Source: Hyphomonas johnsonii MHS-2
GTDB taxonomy: Bacteria > Pseudomonadota > Alphaproteobacteria > Caulobacterales > Hyphomonadaceae
Direction: 5' to 3'
Assembly: GCF_000685275.1 (NCBI RefSeq)
Contig: NZ_ARYK01000006.1
Coordinates: forward strand, 1-64,000
Length of the DNA stretch: 64,000 nucleotides
Part shown: in pieces, positions 1 through 9,753 of the stretch
Position numbering within the stretch: the first letter of the stretch is position 1
Layout: every line of letters starts with the position of its first letter
Notes under the pieces: model-generated
What the model saw: the letters and a program-made list of their open reading frames with translations, nothing else
What the model was told of the DNA's origin: nothing
Databases searched by the model: none
Translations under genes and position numbers: made by a program

Positions 1-2031
1 TTCGCGGCGCCAGGCCAGGATCAGCAGGATCACCAGCAGGCCCGCGGCCAGGATTCCCGGCAACAGCGGCTGGCTGGTCGACGAGCGCACGGCATAGGCG
101 CCGCGCTCGCGCAGGCCCAGCCAGCCTGCGCCCGCTGCCGATCCGCGCGCACCGACGCGGCGAATGTCCGGCAGGTTGCTGCCCGCCGCATTGAGGCGGA
201 AGACGCCGCCGCCGGTCTGCCGGGCGAACGGCTGCAGGATCTCGGTGGAGGATTCGAGGTCGGCATATTCCTTCGGATTGGCCGGCCCGTTCAGGGCCAC
301 CGCTTCCAGCCCGCCGGCCGCCGCGCGGTAGAGGCCCAGCTGGTCGATCGCCGCCACGGCCTCGAACTGGCCGGGGCCTGTCTGGGTCCAGAGCGGTTCG
401 ATGATGCGCCCCTCCGGCGTTTCCAGCTCCAGCGGCGGGGCAGTGTCGAGCAGGGTGCGCAGCGAAATCTTGGCGGTGTCGCCCTCGGCGACGAGGCTCA
501 GGCGGCGCTCTTCCAGCTCCGGCTCCTTCATCATCCAGTGGACCACCCGGCGGATCAGTTCCGAGAACGGCCCGCCACCATCATGGCCGCGTGCCCACAG
601 CCAGATCTGGTCCGACATCAGCATCCCCACCCGGCCCTTGTCCACCCGGTCCACGATCAGCAGGGGCTTGTCGTCCGGCCCGCTCATCAGCACATCGCCA
701 GCCTGGGCCGTCGCCTCGATAGAACGCATCCAGCCGCCCCATTGCTGGCCGTCCAGCGGCGCCGTCACGGCGTGGCGCTTGCCGGCTTCGGTCAGCTTCG
801 GGATGAACTCGCCGGTCCGGATCGTGCCGGTCGGTGAGGCGGGCAGGACAGCGGCCAGCGGAGAGCGGGCAAGGCTGCCCGGCCCCGCGAACGGTTCGCC
901 CGCCGCAATCAGCAGCGCCCCGCCATCGGTGACATAGCGCGCCATGTTGGCGAGGTAGGACTGGGTAATCACGCCGCGCCGCTCGTACTGGTCGAAGATG
1001 ATGAGGTCGAATTCCTTCAGCTTGTCGACGAACAATTCCTCGGTCGGGAACGCGATCAGCGCCAGTTCCTCGGTTGGCGTGTAATCGGTCTTGTAGGGCG
1101 GCCGCAGGATCGTGAAGTGGACAAGGTCCACCGACGGGTCGGACTTCAAGAGGTCGCGCCACACCCGGCCGGCCTGGTTCGGCTTGCCGGTCACCAGCAG
1201 CACGCGCAGGCGGTCGCGCACCCCGGCCAGCGTCGCAGCGGTGCGGTTATTCGCCAAGGTCAGTTCCTCGCGTCCGGGCGGCGCCTCGATGACGATGACA
1301 TTGTCGCCGCGCCGCTCGATCTCGACCGGCAGTTTCGTGTCCTCGCCCGCATTCACGCGCACCCGCTCGGGCGTGCCGCCATTCAGCGAGACGCTGAGTT
1401 CAATCTCGCCGCCAGCCGGGTCATCCACGCGCACGACCAGGCTCGCGGTCTCGCCGACAATCCCGAAATTCGGCGCATCCACGATCTGCACCCGCCGGTC
1501 GCCGCGATCGGGATCGCCAACCACCAGCCCGTGCACCGGGCCGATCGCGCTGCCTTTTGCTGCCTCGTCCGGCAGGTCATGAACCTGGCCGTCAGTGACG
1601 AAGATGGCACCGGCAATCCGGTCGCGCGGGACATCGGCCATCAGGCCTTCCAGCGCGCCGTAAAGGTGGGTGCCGTCATCATGCGGATCGGATTCCAGTA
1701 CACGCACTTCAAGCGAACTGTCGGCCTCCAGTTGCTGGCGCAGGGCCGCGAAGGCATTTGCTGCGGCCTCGGCCCGGTCGCCGAACTGCATGCTTTCCGA
1801 CCGGTCGAGAATGATCGCCGCGACCGAGGGGAGGGGCTCGCGCTCCTCTTCCACGAGTGAGGGGTTCGACAAGGCTGCCGCGAGCAGGGTGAGGCCCAGG
1901 CCGCGGGTCAGCGCCGCCTTGCCGCGCAGGAAGACATAGGCAATCCATGCCGCCGCCGCGATGGCGATCACGGCCCAAAGCAGTGGCCATCCGAGGAAGG
2001 GGTCGAAGGCAATACGGGTGGCGTCAATCAT
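1..2031 (-). CDS. VWA/glutamine amidotransferase-like membrane protein (C-terminus beyond window)
   Basis: The frame is open from an ATG at 2031 to the first base of the window, 677 codons, so the C-terminus is missing. The protein starts with two membrane segments (about residues 14-35 and 43-56). A von Willebrand A-like stretch with a DxSxS metal-site motif (DRSES, residues 76-80) follows. The middle resembles the amidotransferase-like fold seen in large membrane proteins beside BatA genes, and another hydrophobic segment is present at the visible end (about 657-675). The start codon overlaps the stop of the upstream gene by one base (TAATG), which points to coupled translation. It is the last visible member of the MoxR-DUF58-BatA operon, a set thought to act in envelope stress or in chaperoning periplasmic assemblies. 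The exact function is unknown. Confidence 0.8.
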   Translation of the reverse strand, partial: MIDATRIAFDPFLGWPLLWAVIAIAAAAWIAYVFLRGKAALTRGLGLTLLAAALSNPSLVEEEREPLPSVAAIILDRSESMQFGDRAEAAANAFAALRQQLEADSSLEVRVLESDPHDDGTHLYGALEGLMADVPRDRIAGAIFVTDGQVHDLPDEAAKGSAIGPVHGLVVGDPDRGDRRVQIVDAPNFGIVGETASLVVRVDDPAGGEIELSVSLNGGTPERVRVNAGEDTKLPVEIERRGDNVIVIEAPPGREELTLANNRTAATLAGVRDRLRVLLVTGKPNQAGRVWRDLLKSDPSVDLVHFTILRPPYKTDYTPTEELALIAFPTEELFVDKLKEFDLIIFDQYERRGVITQSYLANMARYVTDGGALLIAAGEPFAGPGSLARSPLAAVLPASPTGTIRTGEFIPKLTEAGKRHAVTAPLDGQQWGGWMRSIEATAQAGDVLMSGPDDKPLLIVDRVDKGRVGMLMSDQIWLWARGHDGGGPFSELIRRVVHWMMKEPELEERRLSLVAEGDTAKISLRTLLDTAPPLELETPEGRIIEPLWTQTGPGQFEAVAAIDQLGLYRAAAGGLEAVALNGPANPKEYADLESSTEILQPFARQTGGGVFRLNAAGSNLPDIRRVGARGSAAGAGWLGLRERGAYAVRSSTSQPLLPGILAAGLLVILLILAWRRE

Positions 2032-4883
2032 TATGGTCCACTCTCCGGCAACCGGTCCGGCAGGCGGGGATCGGGTGCCTCGTCATCGCCATTGCCAAGG
2101 CGTTCCAGCAGGGCCGGCAGGTGGACCTGGTCGTCCTTGTAGCTGCCGGTCAGGACGTACATCACGAGGTTGACGCCGAACCGCCGGGCCATTTCGCGTT
2201 GCTGTGGCCCGCCATCGACGGAATAGAGATCGCGTCCACGCGGGTCCACCGCCCAGGCCGAAATCCAGTCTGCGTCACCGATGAACAGGCGCGAGACGCC
2301 ATCGCCGCGCGCAGCGCCGGGCGCGCCGGTCTTCTCGATCCAGAGGCGGCGATTGGCATAGCGCCCTGGAAAATCGTCAAGCAGGTAGAAGCTGCGGGCG
2401 ATCACGTGATTGGCCGGCACAGGCTGCAGCGGTGGCGCATCGAGGCCTTCCAGCAGTGTTTCCAGTGGAGCGACATCCGTATCAGTGCCGATCGTGCCGC
2501 CGGCCCGCGTGTCGATCACCAGTGCGCCGCCAGATCGCAGGTAGGCATTGAGGCGGGCGATTGCCGTCTCCGAAAGGGGGGCGGCGCTTTCCGACACACT
2601 GAAATAGATCAGCGGGTAGAGTTCGAGCGCATCGGTTTCCAGGTTGAGCGCATCCGGTTCGGCCGGCTCCACCGAGGTCCGCATGCTGAGCACGGCCGAC
2701 AGGCCTTCGAGGCCGGCGCGCGTGCGGGCATTGAGAGAGGCGTCGCTTGTCTCGACATAGCCGAACCGCATGTCCAGCGCCGCCGCGATTTCCTTCGCCG
2801 TCGCCCGGCCCGATTTCGGCAGCGGCACGACCTGCGCCATTGTCGAGACGCGCCGGTAGGTCCCGTCCGGCTGCATCTCGTAGCGATAGGCCTGCGCTTC
2901 CGACACAGGGGCGAGGCCGAAGGCGAGGAAGCCGAGCGCCATCAACGCGACAGCGGCCTTCGGCGCGCGGCCGATGCGCGGCAGGTATCCAGCTACCATC
3001 AGCGCGATGAAGAGATCGATCGCAAGTAGGACTGCGGCGAGTGTCAGGAGCGGCCCGGCGAGGCGCAGCGAGCGGGCTTCGGCGTCGCCCAGCAGGCGGG
3101 CAGATGGCGGCCAGGCTTCGATCAAAGCAGGCTTCGTGCCGGCGCCGACATTCAGCGCACGCGTGCCGCCCGGGCCCTGGTAGAGGCCCGGAGGGTGGGC
3201 CTCGGAAGGTTTGACCGTGCCGAAATCAACCGCCTTCAGCGGCGCGGCATTCGGTCCGGCGGCCTGCAACCGGCCATAGCCGTCAAGCACCAGCTGGGGG
3301 GTGTAGGCGCCTTCGGAATCATTAATGGTTTCGCCGCGGCCTGCCGCGATCGACCGGCGCAGCATCTGCTCGAAGGTTCCGGAATAGGGCAGGTCCGACC
3401 AGTCGGGTCCGGCCGTGATGTGGAACAGGATCAGCGTGCCGCTGCCGCGCGCGTCTGCCGTCACCAGCGGGCTGCCGTCGGCAAGGCGGGCCCAGGTCTT
3501 GCGGGCAAGGTCCGGCGCAGGCTTGGCGAGAACCTGCTGGCGGATGCGGACATCGGCCGGCACAGCGAGGCCATCAAAGGGCGAGGTCGCCGGGAAGGGC
3601 GCCATCGCCTGCGGTTCGTCCCAGGCGAGCGCGCCGCCAAGGGCACGCGAGGCCCGGCGCAGGGCCACCGGCAGCAGGTCGTCGCCCTGCGCGGCAAGGT
3701 GGGGGCCGGCAAAGCGGATCAGCGCGCCGCCATCTTCCACCCACGCGGTGAGGAGTGCGGCGTCTTCCGGCTGTATCTGGCCGACATCCGTCAGTACGAT
3801 GGCATCGGGCGCCGTGCTGACCAAGGCTTCGATGTTGCCTTCCGTGATCGTGGCGAACGGTTCCAGCGCCTTGCGGACATAATGCATGTCGGAGAGCAGT
3901 GGCTGGGCGACGGCGCCTGCATCGACCAGGCCGACCCGGCGCGACCGGTCAGTGGAATCCCAGAGCCAGACCGTGCCGGCGCCCTGGCGGCCGGTTGCTG
4001 TAAACCGCGCGATGCGTGCCAACGCGGCCGATGGAATGTCGAATTGCGCGGTCCCCTCGCGGGCGCCGTCGGCGAACACGACTTCAGAGGTTGCCAGCGC
4101 TGATCCGTCCAGCGTCATCGCCGAGACAAAGCTGCGTTCCTCGCCGCGCGACTGGACGCGGCGCAACGTCACTGAAACAGAATCCGTTTCGGAGGAAATC
4201 CCGGTGATTGCGGCCGGTCCACCCGGCGGCGCAGCATAGACCGACAGTGGCGCCATCGCTGCCAGTGCCGTGGCAAGGGCGCGCCCGCCTTCATCCTCGA
4301 TGCCGTCGCTTGCCCAGAAGATGCGCGCAGGCCGCAGGCCGGAGTCTTTGAGGCGCGCGAGCGCATCGGTGCGGTTCGTGTTCCACGCTTGCGGCCGCAG
4401 CGACGTCAGGCGCTTGGCCATGTCGGCGCGCGACAGGCGCTGTGCCGGGTCGGCGTTCAATTGTTGTGGTGCGGTTAGAAGCAGGTGCGTCGGAGCATCG
4501 CGTCCGCCCGTGTCGAGCGTGGCGGTGGCCGCATCGATCAGTTCGCTCCAGCGCGGCGCCGAGGCCCAGCCATTGTCGACCACGATCAGCAGCGCGCCGC
4601 CGGCGTCTGGTGTCTGGTTCGACGCGCCCGGTGCATAGACCGGCTGGGACAGGCCGATAATCGCTGCGGCTGCCGCCAGGGTGCGGATCAGCCAGACCCA
4701 CCAGGGCGTGCGGGCAGGTGTTTCTTCCTTCGGTTCGACGCCTTCCAGCAGGCGCAGGGAGGGCAGTTCGATATCCTTCGGCGCAGGCGGCGTCGCTCGC
4801 AGCACCCACCAGATGATCGGCAGTGTCAGCAAGGCCAGCAGCGCGAGCGGCGCACCGAACAGGAAGGGACCGAGCGCGGTCAT
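2031..4883 (-). CDS. BatA N-terminal / DUF4159 membrane protein
   Basis: A 950-residue membrane protein. The N-terminus is typical of the BatA domain: a hydrophobic segment at residues 9-27, the dipeptide-rich stretch before a second segment at about 66-84, then a VWA-like region. Two further membrane segments lie near residues 620-690. The C-terminal 230 residues match the DUF4159 type, a Rossmann-like periplasmic or cytosolic domain found in alphaproteobacterial BatA-like proteins. Family members always sit beside MoxR and DUF58 genes, as here, and no enzymatic activity is established. The gene overlaps the DUF58 gene upstream by four bases (ATGA) and the next gene downstream by one base, so the operon is tightly coupled. 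Confidence 0.85.
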   Translation of the reverse strand: MTALGPFLFGAPLALLALLTLPIIWWVLRATPPAPKDIELPSLRLLEGVEPKEETPARTPWWVWLIRTLAAAAAIIGLSQPVYAPGASNQTPDAGGALLIVVDNGWASAPRWSELIDAATATLDTGGRDAPTHLLLTAPQQLNADPAQRLSRADMAKRLTSLRPQAWNTNRTDALARLKDSGLRPARIFWASDGIEDEGGRALATALAAMAPLSVYAAPPGGPAAITGISSETDSVSVTLRRVQSRGEERSFVSAMTLDGSALATSEVVFADGAREGTAQFDIPSAALARIARFTATGRQGAGTVWLWDSTDRSRRVGLVDAGAVAQPLLSDMHYVRKALEPFATITEGNIEALVSTAPDAIVLTDVGQIQPEDAALLTAWVEDGGALIRFAGPHLAAQGDDLLPVALRRASRALGGALAWDEPQAMAPFPATSPFDGLAVPADVRIRQQVLAKPAPDLARKTWARLADGSPLVTADARGSGTLILFHITAGPDWSDLPYSGTFEQMLRRSIAAGRGETINDSEGAYTPQLVLDGYGRLQAAGPNAAPLKAVDFGTVKPSEAHPPGLYQGPGGTRALNVGAGTKPALIEAWPPSARLLGDAEARSLRLAGPLLTLAAVLLAIDLFIALMVAGYLPRIGRAPKAAVALMALGFLAFGLAPVSEAQAYRYEMQPDGTYRRVSTMAQVVPLPKSGRATAKEIAAALDMRFGYVETSDASLNARTRAGLEGLSAVLSMRTSVEPAEPDALNLETDALELYPLIYFSVSESAAPLSETAIARLNAYLRSGGALVIDTRAGGTIGTDTDVAPLETLLEGLDAPPLQPVPANHVIARSFYLLDDFPGRYANRRLWIEKTGAPGAARGDGVSRLFIGDADWISAWAVDPRGRDLYSVDGGPQQREMARRFGVNLVMYVLTGSYKDDQVHLPALLERLGNGDDEAPDPRLPDRLPESGP

Positions 4884-5746
4884 CCGCGTGCCCCGAAACT
4901 CTCAAGCGCCAGTTTCAGCCGCGCCGCGCCATGCAGGCTGGGCGTGCCGGTCGTGTGCGCGACGAAGCGCCAGCCGATCTGCGTGGCGAGCGCCAGCAGT
5001 GCTTCGCGGTGCTCGGCAAAGCGACGTTGATAAGCGTCGCGCATGGTCTCGGCGCGGCCGAGAATGCGGTCGACATTCGCGCCGGGGCGCCGCAGCTTGA
5101 CCCGGCCATGGAACGGAAAGTCGAGTTCGATCGGCGCGGCGACCGCCAGCAGGACGCCCTCCGGGCACTTGGCAGCGAGCGGCTTGAGGCGCAGCTGCCA
5201 TTCGGGGATCGGATCATAGAAGTCGGACGCGATGACCAGGGTTGCCGGTGTGCGCGGTGGCGGCGGGAAAGGGCGGCCTGCGCCATTGCTGATGTCCTCG
5301 GCGAGGCGGTCGACGGCACGCTTGCCGAAGCTCGGGCTGCGCCCGGCGCCGAGCGCGCCAATGCGTTCGCCATCCTTCGACATCATCAGGCCAAGGGCCA
5401 GCATCAGGAGGCGCGCCTCGTCTGCCTTGGTGCGCAGGTCGCCGTCGCCCTTCCAGTTGAATCCTGGATGTGGGTCGCACCAGAACAGCACCGTGCGGGC
5501 GGTTTCCAGTTCAGTTTCGCGCACGAACAGCTCATTGCCCTTGGCCGAGCGGCGCCAGTCGACGCGGTCGGCGGCGTCTTCCTGCGCATAGCGCCGGTAT
5601 TGCCAGAACTGCTCGCCCGTGCCCGCACGGCGGCGCCCGGCGCTGCCAATATGGGCGGCTTCAGAGGCCTCGGCCTTGAAGTTCAGGTTCGGCAGCTGGC
5701 GGGCCAGCGCCTCAGCTTCAGCACGAAGGTCGGAGGCAGGAGTCAT
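4880..5746 (-). CDS. DUF58 domain-containing protein
   Basis: A 288-residue protein with the DUF58 core, including the region around residues 45-75 where family members carry the conserved motif ending in D-x-x-R-S (here VDWRRSA). DUF58 proteins have a VWA-like fold and are partners of MoxR ATPases in the same operon. The hydrophobic N-terminal segments found in many DUF58 proteins are absent, so this is the short soluble form common in alphaproteobacteria. It lies 10 bases downstream of the MoxR gene and overlaps the BatA/DUF4159 gene by four bases. The biochemical role is unknown. Confidence 0.88.
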   Translation of the reverse strand: MTPASDLRAEAEALARQLPNLNFKAEASEAAHIGSAGRRRAGTGEQFWQYRRYAQEDAADRVDWRRSAKGNELFVRETELETARTVLFWCDPHPGFNWKGDGDLRTKADEARLLMLALGLMMSKDGERIGALGAGRSPSFGKRAVDRLAEDISNGAGRPFPPPPRTPATLVIASDFYDPIPEWQLRLKPLAAKCPEGVLLAVAAPIELDFPFHGRVKLRRPGANVDRILGRAETMRDAYQRRFAEHREALLALATQIGWRFVAHTTGTPSLHGAARLKLALESFGARG

Positions 5747-5756
5747 TCCGGAACGA

Positions 5757-6755
5757 TCAAGCCACCTTCCGCGCGAGCTCGTTGATCAGGTCGGCGAGGC
5801 CTGGGGCTTCACCGGTCGGATCGTAGCGCATGGCCATGCGGTGGCCGAGGGCGGGTTCGGCAAGGGCTTCGACATCTTCAATGGATGGCGCGAGGCGTCC
5901 GCGCAGCAGGGCGCGCGACCGGGCGGCCAGCATCAGGGCCTGACCGGCGCGGGGGCTGGGGCCCCAGTCGACAAGGCGCTGGACGCGGGCGTCCGATGTC
6001 TGCTCGGGCCGGGCTTCGCGGATCAGGCTGAGGATTGCCGCGACGATCTTCTCGCCGACGGGCATGCGGCGCACCAGCGCCTGGATCGCCATCAGGCGCT
6101 GCGCGTCGAGGGCGGGGCGGACGGCGTCCTCGTCGCCACCTGTCGTCTCGATCAGGATGCGGCGCTCGGTGTCGAGGTCGGGATAGTTGACGTCGACTTT
6201 CAGGAGGAAGCGGTCGAGCTGGGCCTCGGGCAGGGGATAGGTGCCTTCCTGCTCGATCGGGTTCTGGGTGGCCAACACGTGGAAGGGGGCAGGCAGGTCG
6301 TGGCGCACGCCGGCGACGGTGACATGGCGCTCCTGCATGGCCTGCAGCAGGGCGGACTGGGTGCGCGGGCTGGCGCGGTTGATCTCGTCGGCCATCAGGA
6401 GCTGGGTGAAGATCGGGCCCTTGAGGAACCGGAAGGTGCGCTGGCCGGTGGCACTTTCGTCCAGCACTTCAGACCCCAGGATGTCGGATGGCATCAGGTC
6501 GGGCGTGAACTGGATGCGCTGGTTGCTCAGGCCGAGCGCCGTGCCCATTGCCTCGACGAGGCGGGTCTTGGCGAGGCCCGGCGCGCCGATCAGGAGGGCG
6601 TGCCCGCCGGCGAGCACCGCCGCCAGCGCCAGTTCCACCACGCGTTCCTGCCCGAAGACGGCCTTGCCGATTTCAGCCTTGACCTGACGCAGGGTCTCGG
6701 TGGCAGCTTCAGCCTCGGCAACGATGTCATTCGTATCTACTGCAGTATCGGCCAT
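5757..6755 (-). CDS. MoxR family AAA+ ATPase
   Basis: A 332-residue AAA+ ATPase of the MoxR family. Walker A is GAPGLAKT at residues 57-64, Walker B is LLMADE at 119-124, and the sensor-1 region ATQNPIEQEG and the C-terminal AAA lid follow. MoxR proteins act as chaperone-like ATPases with VWA-domain partners, which matches the three genes downstream. The ATG at 6755 was chosen because a GGAGG lies 10 bases upstream of it. An in-frame ATG 33 bases further upstream lacks such a site. The gene heads the operon and is divergent from the DUF1285 gene across 73 bases, which must hold both promoters. Confidence 0.93.
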   Translation of the reverse strand: MADTAVDTNDIVAEAEAATETLRQVKAEIGKAVFGQERVVELALAAVLAGGHALLIGAPGLAKTRLVEAMGTALGLSNQRIQFTPDLMPSDILGSEVLDESATGQRTFRFLKGPIFTQLLMADEINRASPRTQSALLQAMQERHVTVAGVRHDLPAPFHVLATQNPIEQEGTYPLPEAQLDRFLLKVDVNYPDLDTERRILIETTGGDEDAVRPALDAQRLMAIQALVRRMPVGEKIVAAILSLIREARPEQTSDARVQRLVDWGPSPRAGQALMLAARSRALLRGRLAPSIEDVEALAEPALGHRMAMRYDPTGEAPGLADLINELARKVA

Positions 6756-6828
6756 ATAAAAGGCGCCTCCGGCTTCATAATCTGGCAAACAAACCTATGT
6801 CTAAGGCCTCATCATGGCGGAGTGAGAC

Positions 6829-7416
6829 GTGAAATCCAGTCCCGGCAACACATTGAGCCTTGAGGAGACGCTTAAGGCTATCTTGCCGGATGGCAAGCTG
6901 TCGGGAAAATTGCCACCCGTTGAATCATGGAATCCCGAGCATTGCGGCGACATCGACATGGCGATTCGCGCCGATGGCAGCTGGTGGCATGAAGGCGGCC
7001 GGATGAATCGCGAACGCATGGTCAAGATGTTCTCCCGCATCCTGCGCAAGGACGAGGACGGCGAAACCTATCTCGTCACGCCGCATGAAAAGGTCGTGGT
7101 CCGGGTCGAGGATGCGCCTTTCATTGCCGTGCGGGTCGATCGGGCGGGCGAGCCGGGGCCAGACCAGGCGCTCGCCTTCCTCACCAATGTCGGGGATGTG
7201 GCGGTCGCCGGGGCGGACCTGCCGCTGCGCATCGAGACGGATGCCGAAACGGGAGAGCCGTCACCTTATGTCCGTGTGCGCGGACGGCTGGAGGCGAAAC
7301 TCGCCCGGCCTGTCTTCTATGAACTTGCCGCGATGGCAGTGCCGCATCCCGATGGCTCGCCGACGCTTGGCGTCTGGAGCCAGGGCACGTTCTTTCCCAT
7401 CGGTTCGGCGGCCTGA
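6829..7416 (+). CDS. DUF1285 domain-containing protein
   Basis: A 195-residue soluble protein of the DUF1285 family, recognised from its overall pattern (an N-terminal hydrophilic segment, then WWHEGGRMNRERMVKMFSRIL and LVTPHEKVVVRVED). Structures of the family show two small beta-rich domains, and the function is unknown. Translation starts at GTG 6829, with GGAG six bases upstream. It heads a plus-strand run with the NUDIX hydrolase (5-base gap), DUF6111 and the CCA-adding enzyme, an order that recurs in alphaproteobacteria next to the MoxR operon. Confidence 0.88.
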   Translation: MKSSPGNTLSLEETLKAILPDGKLSGKLPPVESWNPEHCGDIDMAIRADGSWWHEGGRMNRERMVKMFSRILRKDEDGETYLVTPHEKVVVRVEDAPFIAVRVDRAGEPGPDQALAFLTNVGDVAVAGADLPLRIETDAETGEPSPYVRVRGRLEAKLARPVFYELAAMAVPHPDGSPTLGVWSQGTFFPIGSAA

Positions 7417-7421
7417 CCCTC

Positions 7422-8042
7422 ATGGCGTACGCAGGTCTCGATGATTTCCTGAAACGGGCGGCTGCGCGGCTCGACCCGCCGGCGGGCGCGATGCACCTCG
7501 AGGAAGACGGCGACATGGACTTCCTGACGCCGGAGGAGGTGGCGATCATCCGCCCCGCCGCTGTGCTGATCGGTGTCCTGCCGCGCAAGGAGGGGCCCAC
7601 GGCCCTGCTTACCGTGCGGCCGATGACCATGGCCTCCCATCCCGGGCAGGTCGCCTTTCCGGGCGGCAAGGTTGATCCGATTGATGTCGACGAAGTGGCT
7701 GCGGCCCTGCGCGAGGCGGAAGAAGAAGTCGGCGTGCCGACTGCAGATGTGGATGTCATCGGCAAGGCTGCACCCTATGTCACCGGCACGCGCTTCCGGA
7801 TCACGCCGGTGGTCGGCCTGCTGCCGGCAGATTTTATCGCCGTGCCGGACCCGACCGAAGTTGCCGACGTGTTCGAGACGCCACTTGAGTTCCTCATGAA
7901 CACCACCAATCACCAGATGGGCCACGCCTTCTACAAGGGGCGCGAGCGCCAGTATTACGAGATGCCGCACAATGGGTATCGCATCTGGGGCGTCACCGCT
8001 GGCATCATCCGGCGGCTTTACCAGACGCTCTACGAGGGCTGA
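7422..8042 (+). CDS. NUDIX hydrolase, CoA pyrophosphatase type
   Basis: A 206-residue NUDIX protein. The CoA-diphosphatase-type signature reads LLTVRP...HPGQVAFPGGK (about residues 62-83) and runs directly into the Nudix box, whose catalytic REAEEEVGV is at 97-105. Proteins of this subgroup cleave CoA or its derivatives into 3',5'-ADP and phosphopantetheine-type products using Mg or Mn. The gene begins five bases after the DUF1285 stop, so the two are cotranscribed. Substrate specificity is inferred from the subfamily motif only. Confidence 0.88.
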   Translation: MAYAGLDDFLKRAAARLDPPAGAMHLEEDGDMDFLTPEEVAIIRPAAVLIGVLPRKEGPTALLTVRPMTMASHPGQVAFPGGKVDPIDVDEVAAALREAEEEVGVPTADVDVIGKAAPYVTGTRFRITPVVGLLPADFIAVPDPTEVADVFETPLEFLMNTTNHQMGHAFYKGRERQYYEMPHNGYRIWGVTAGIIRRLYQTLYEG

Positions 8043-8126
8043 ACGTCCCTGCAGCGCGATTAGGGGTTTGGTTTGCGCGGCGGGGAGGTTAACTAGAGCA
8101 GTGTAACAAGCAGACGGGACATTCCA

Positions 8127-8543
8127 TTGGCAGGACGGCTTCTCTTTGAATTCTTTGTCTTTTCGATTCCGTTCGTCCTGTTCGGGATCTACCTGCTTGC
8201 AACCGCAAGCGCCGAGGAGGAAGGCCGCCGCAAATGGCCGATCCAGATCCTGTTCCTGTGCGGGCTGGGGCTGGCAACGGCCGCCTGGCTGGTGCTCATC
8301 CTGATGGAGAAGAAGGAACGCGACGTCTGCCATGAGCCGGCCCGGTTCGAGAACGGGAAGATCATCCCCGCACGCGACTATCCGTGCGAGCAGAACGTCA
8401 AGGATGTCGGCGTGCCGCTGAGGCGCGATCCGGGTGTCGTGCCGAAAGGCGTCGAAGGCCCGGTCGACGCCCGCGATCCGTCTGACATCCAGGCGCGGTA
8501 CCCGGAGACCGAAGCGTCCGGTAGCTCCGATGACCCCGACTGA
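8127..8543 (+). CDS. DUF6111-like small membrane protein
   Basis: A 138-residue protein with two membrane helices (about residues 7-27 and 39-60) and a proline- and acid-rich hydrophilic tail. The best start is TTG at 8127, with GGGA eight bases upstream; no ATG precedes the first membrane helix. The helix layout, tail and position directly before the CCA-adding enzyme match the alphaproteobacterial DUF6111 family, which has no known function. Its end overlaps the CCA gene by 14 bases. Confidence 0.75.
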   Translation: MAGRLLFEFFVFSIPFVLFGIYLLATASAEEEGRRKWPIQILFLCGLGLATAAWLVLILMEKKERDVCHEPARFENGKIIPARDYPCEQNVKDVGVPLRRDPGVVPKGVEGPVDARDPSDIQARYPETEASGSSDDPD

Positions 8544-9753
8544 TTCCATTTCGCCGGACTGGCTGTCATTTGCGGGCACGCAGGCCGTGATGGCCGCGCT
8601 GGAGGCCGCCCGCCCGGGCGGCTCGCGCTTTGTTGGCGGATGCGTGCGCAATGTCTTCCGCGAATCGACACGGCCTGACGATGATATCGACATTGCCAGC
8701 CAGCTGGAGCCGCCTGCGATCATCGCTGCGCTGGAGGCTGCCGGTATCCGGGCCTTGCCGACCGGCATCGACCACGGAACCATCACCGCGCTGTTCGACA
8801 GCCGCCCATACGAGATCACGACGCTGCGCCGCGATGTCGAGACAGACGGGCGCCGCGCCGTGGTTGCGTTCACCGAAGACTGGGCCGAAGACGCGGCCCG
8901 GCGCGACTTCCGCCTGAACGCGCTCTATGCCGATGCCGACGGGACTGTCTTCGAGCCGATTGCCGGCGCCCTGGACGATGCGAAGGCCGGCCGGGTCATT
9001 TTCATCGGCGACGCTGACCAGCGCCTGCGCGAGGACTATCTCAGGATTCTCCGATTCTTCCGGTTCAATGCCTGGTATGGCGAGGCGCTGGATGCCGATG
9101 GACTGGCAGCCTGTGCCCGGCAGCGCCAGGGCCTGCAGAAGATCGCGGCCGAGCGGATCTGGAAGGAACTGAAGAAACTGCTCGGCGCGCCAGACCCGGC
9201 GGCGGCCATGCTGGCCATGGAGGAAAGTGGCGTTCTGGCAGAAATCCTGCCGGGGGCTGACGCCGGCGGGCTGGCGGCGCTGCGCGAGGCAGAACGCGAG
9301 GCCGGCACCGCGCCGGATCCGATGCAGCGCGTCATGGCCCTGATGCCTCGCCGCAGCCGCGATGTCGATGCGCTGGCGCAGCGTCTGAGACTGTCGAACG
9401 AGGAGCACCGGCGCCTCGCCGCATGGGCGAGCGCCGGGATGTCGCACGTGATGGGCCTGGCTGACTGCGACCTGCACGCGGCGATCTACCAGTTCGGGCG
9501 CGAAGCCATGCTTGATCGTGCGATGCTGGAAGCGGCCCAGTCGGCGGATGCGCCCAAGGTGATCGCCCGCATGAGGACCATCTCCGAATGGCAACGCCCG
9601 GACTTTCCGCTCGGCGGCGATGATGCGCTCGCGCTCGGCCTCAGCGGGCCGGATGTCGGGGCGGCCTTGCGGGCGGCCGAGGCGGCCTGGATCGAAAGCG
9701 ATTTCACGCTCGGGCGTGACGCCCTGTTGGCGGTTCTCACCCGCCGGGATTAG
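8530..9753 (+). CDS. cca: CCA tRNA nucleotidyltransferase
   Basis: A 407-residue class II nucleotidyltransferase that adds or repairs the 3'-CCA of tRNAs. The head domain shows GGCVRN (residues 36-41) followed by DDDIDIA (50-56), which contains the metal-binding acidic pair of the polymerase beta superfamily. The RNA-binding neck motifs RRDFRLNALY and LREDYLRILRFFRF follow. The start chosen is ATG 8530, inside the 3' end of DUF6111, because the 32 residues upstream of it do not look like this family. No HD domain is seen. The 3' end overlaps the convergent TspO-like gene by 17 bases. Confidence 0.93.
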   Translation: MTPTDSISPDWLSFAGTQAVMAALEAARPGGSRFVGGCVRNVFRESTRPDDDIDIASQLEPPAIIAALEAAGIRALPTGIDHGTITALFDSRPYEITTLRRDVETDGRRAVVAFTEDWAEDAARRDFRLNALYADADGTVFEPIAGALDDAKAGRVIFIGDADQRLREDYLRILRFFRFNAWYGEALDADGLAACARQRQGLQKIAAERIWKELKKLLGAPDPAAAMLAMEESGVLAEILPGADAGGLAALREAEREAGTAPDPMQRVMALMPRRSRDVDALAQRLRLSNEEHRRLAAWASAGMSHVMGLADCDLHAAIYQFGREAMLDRAMLEAAQSADAPKVIARMRTISEWQRPDFPLGGDDALALGLSGPDVGAALRAAEAAWIESDFTLGRDALLAVLTRRD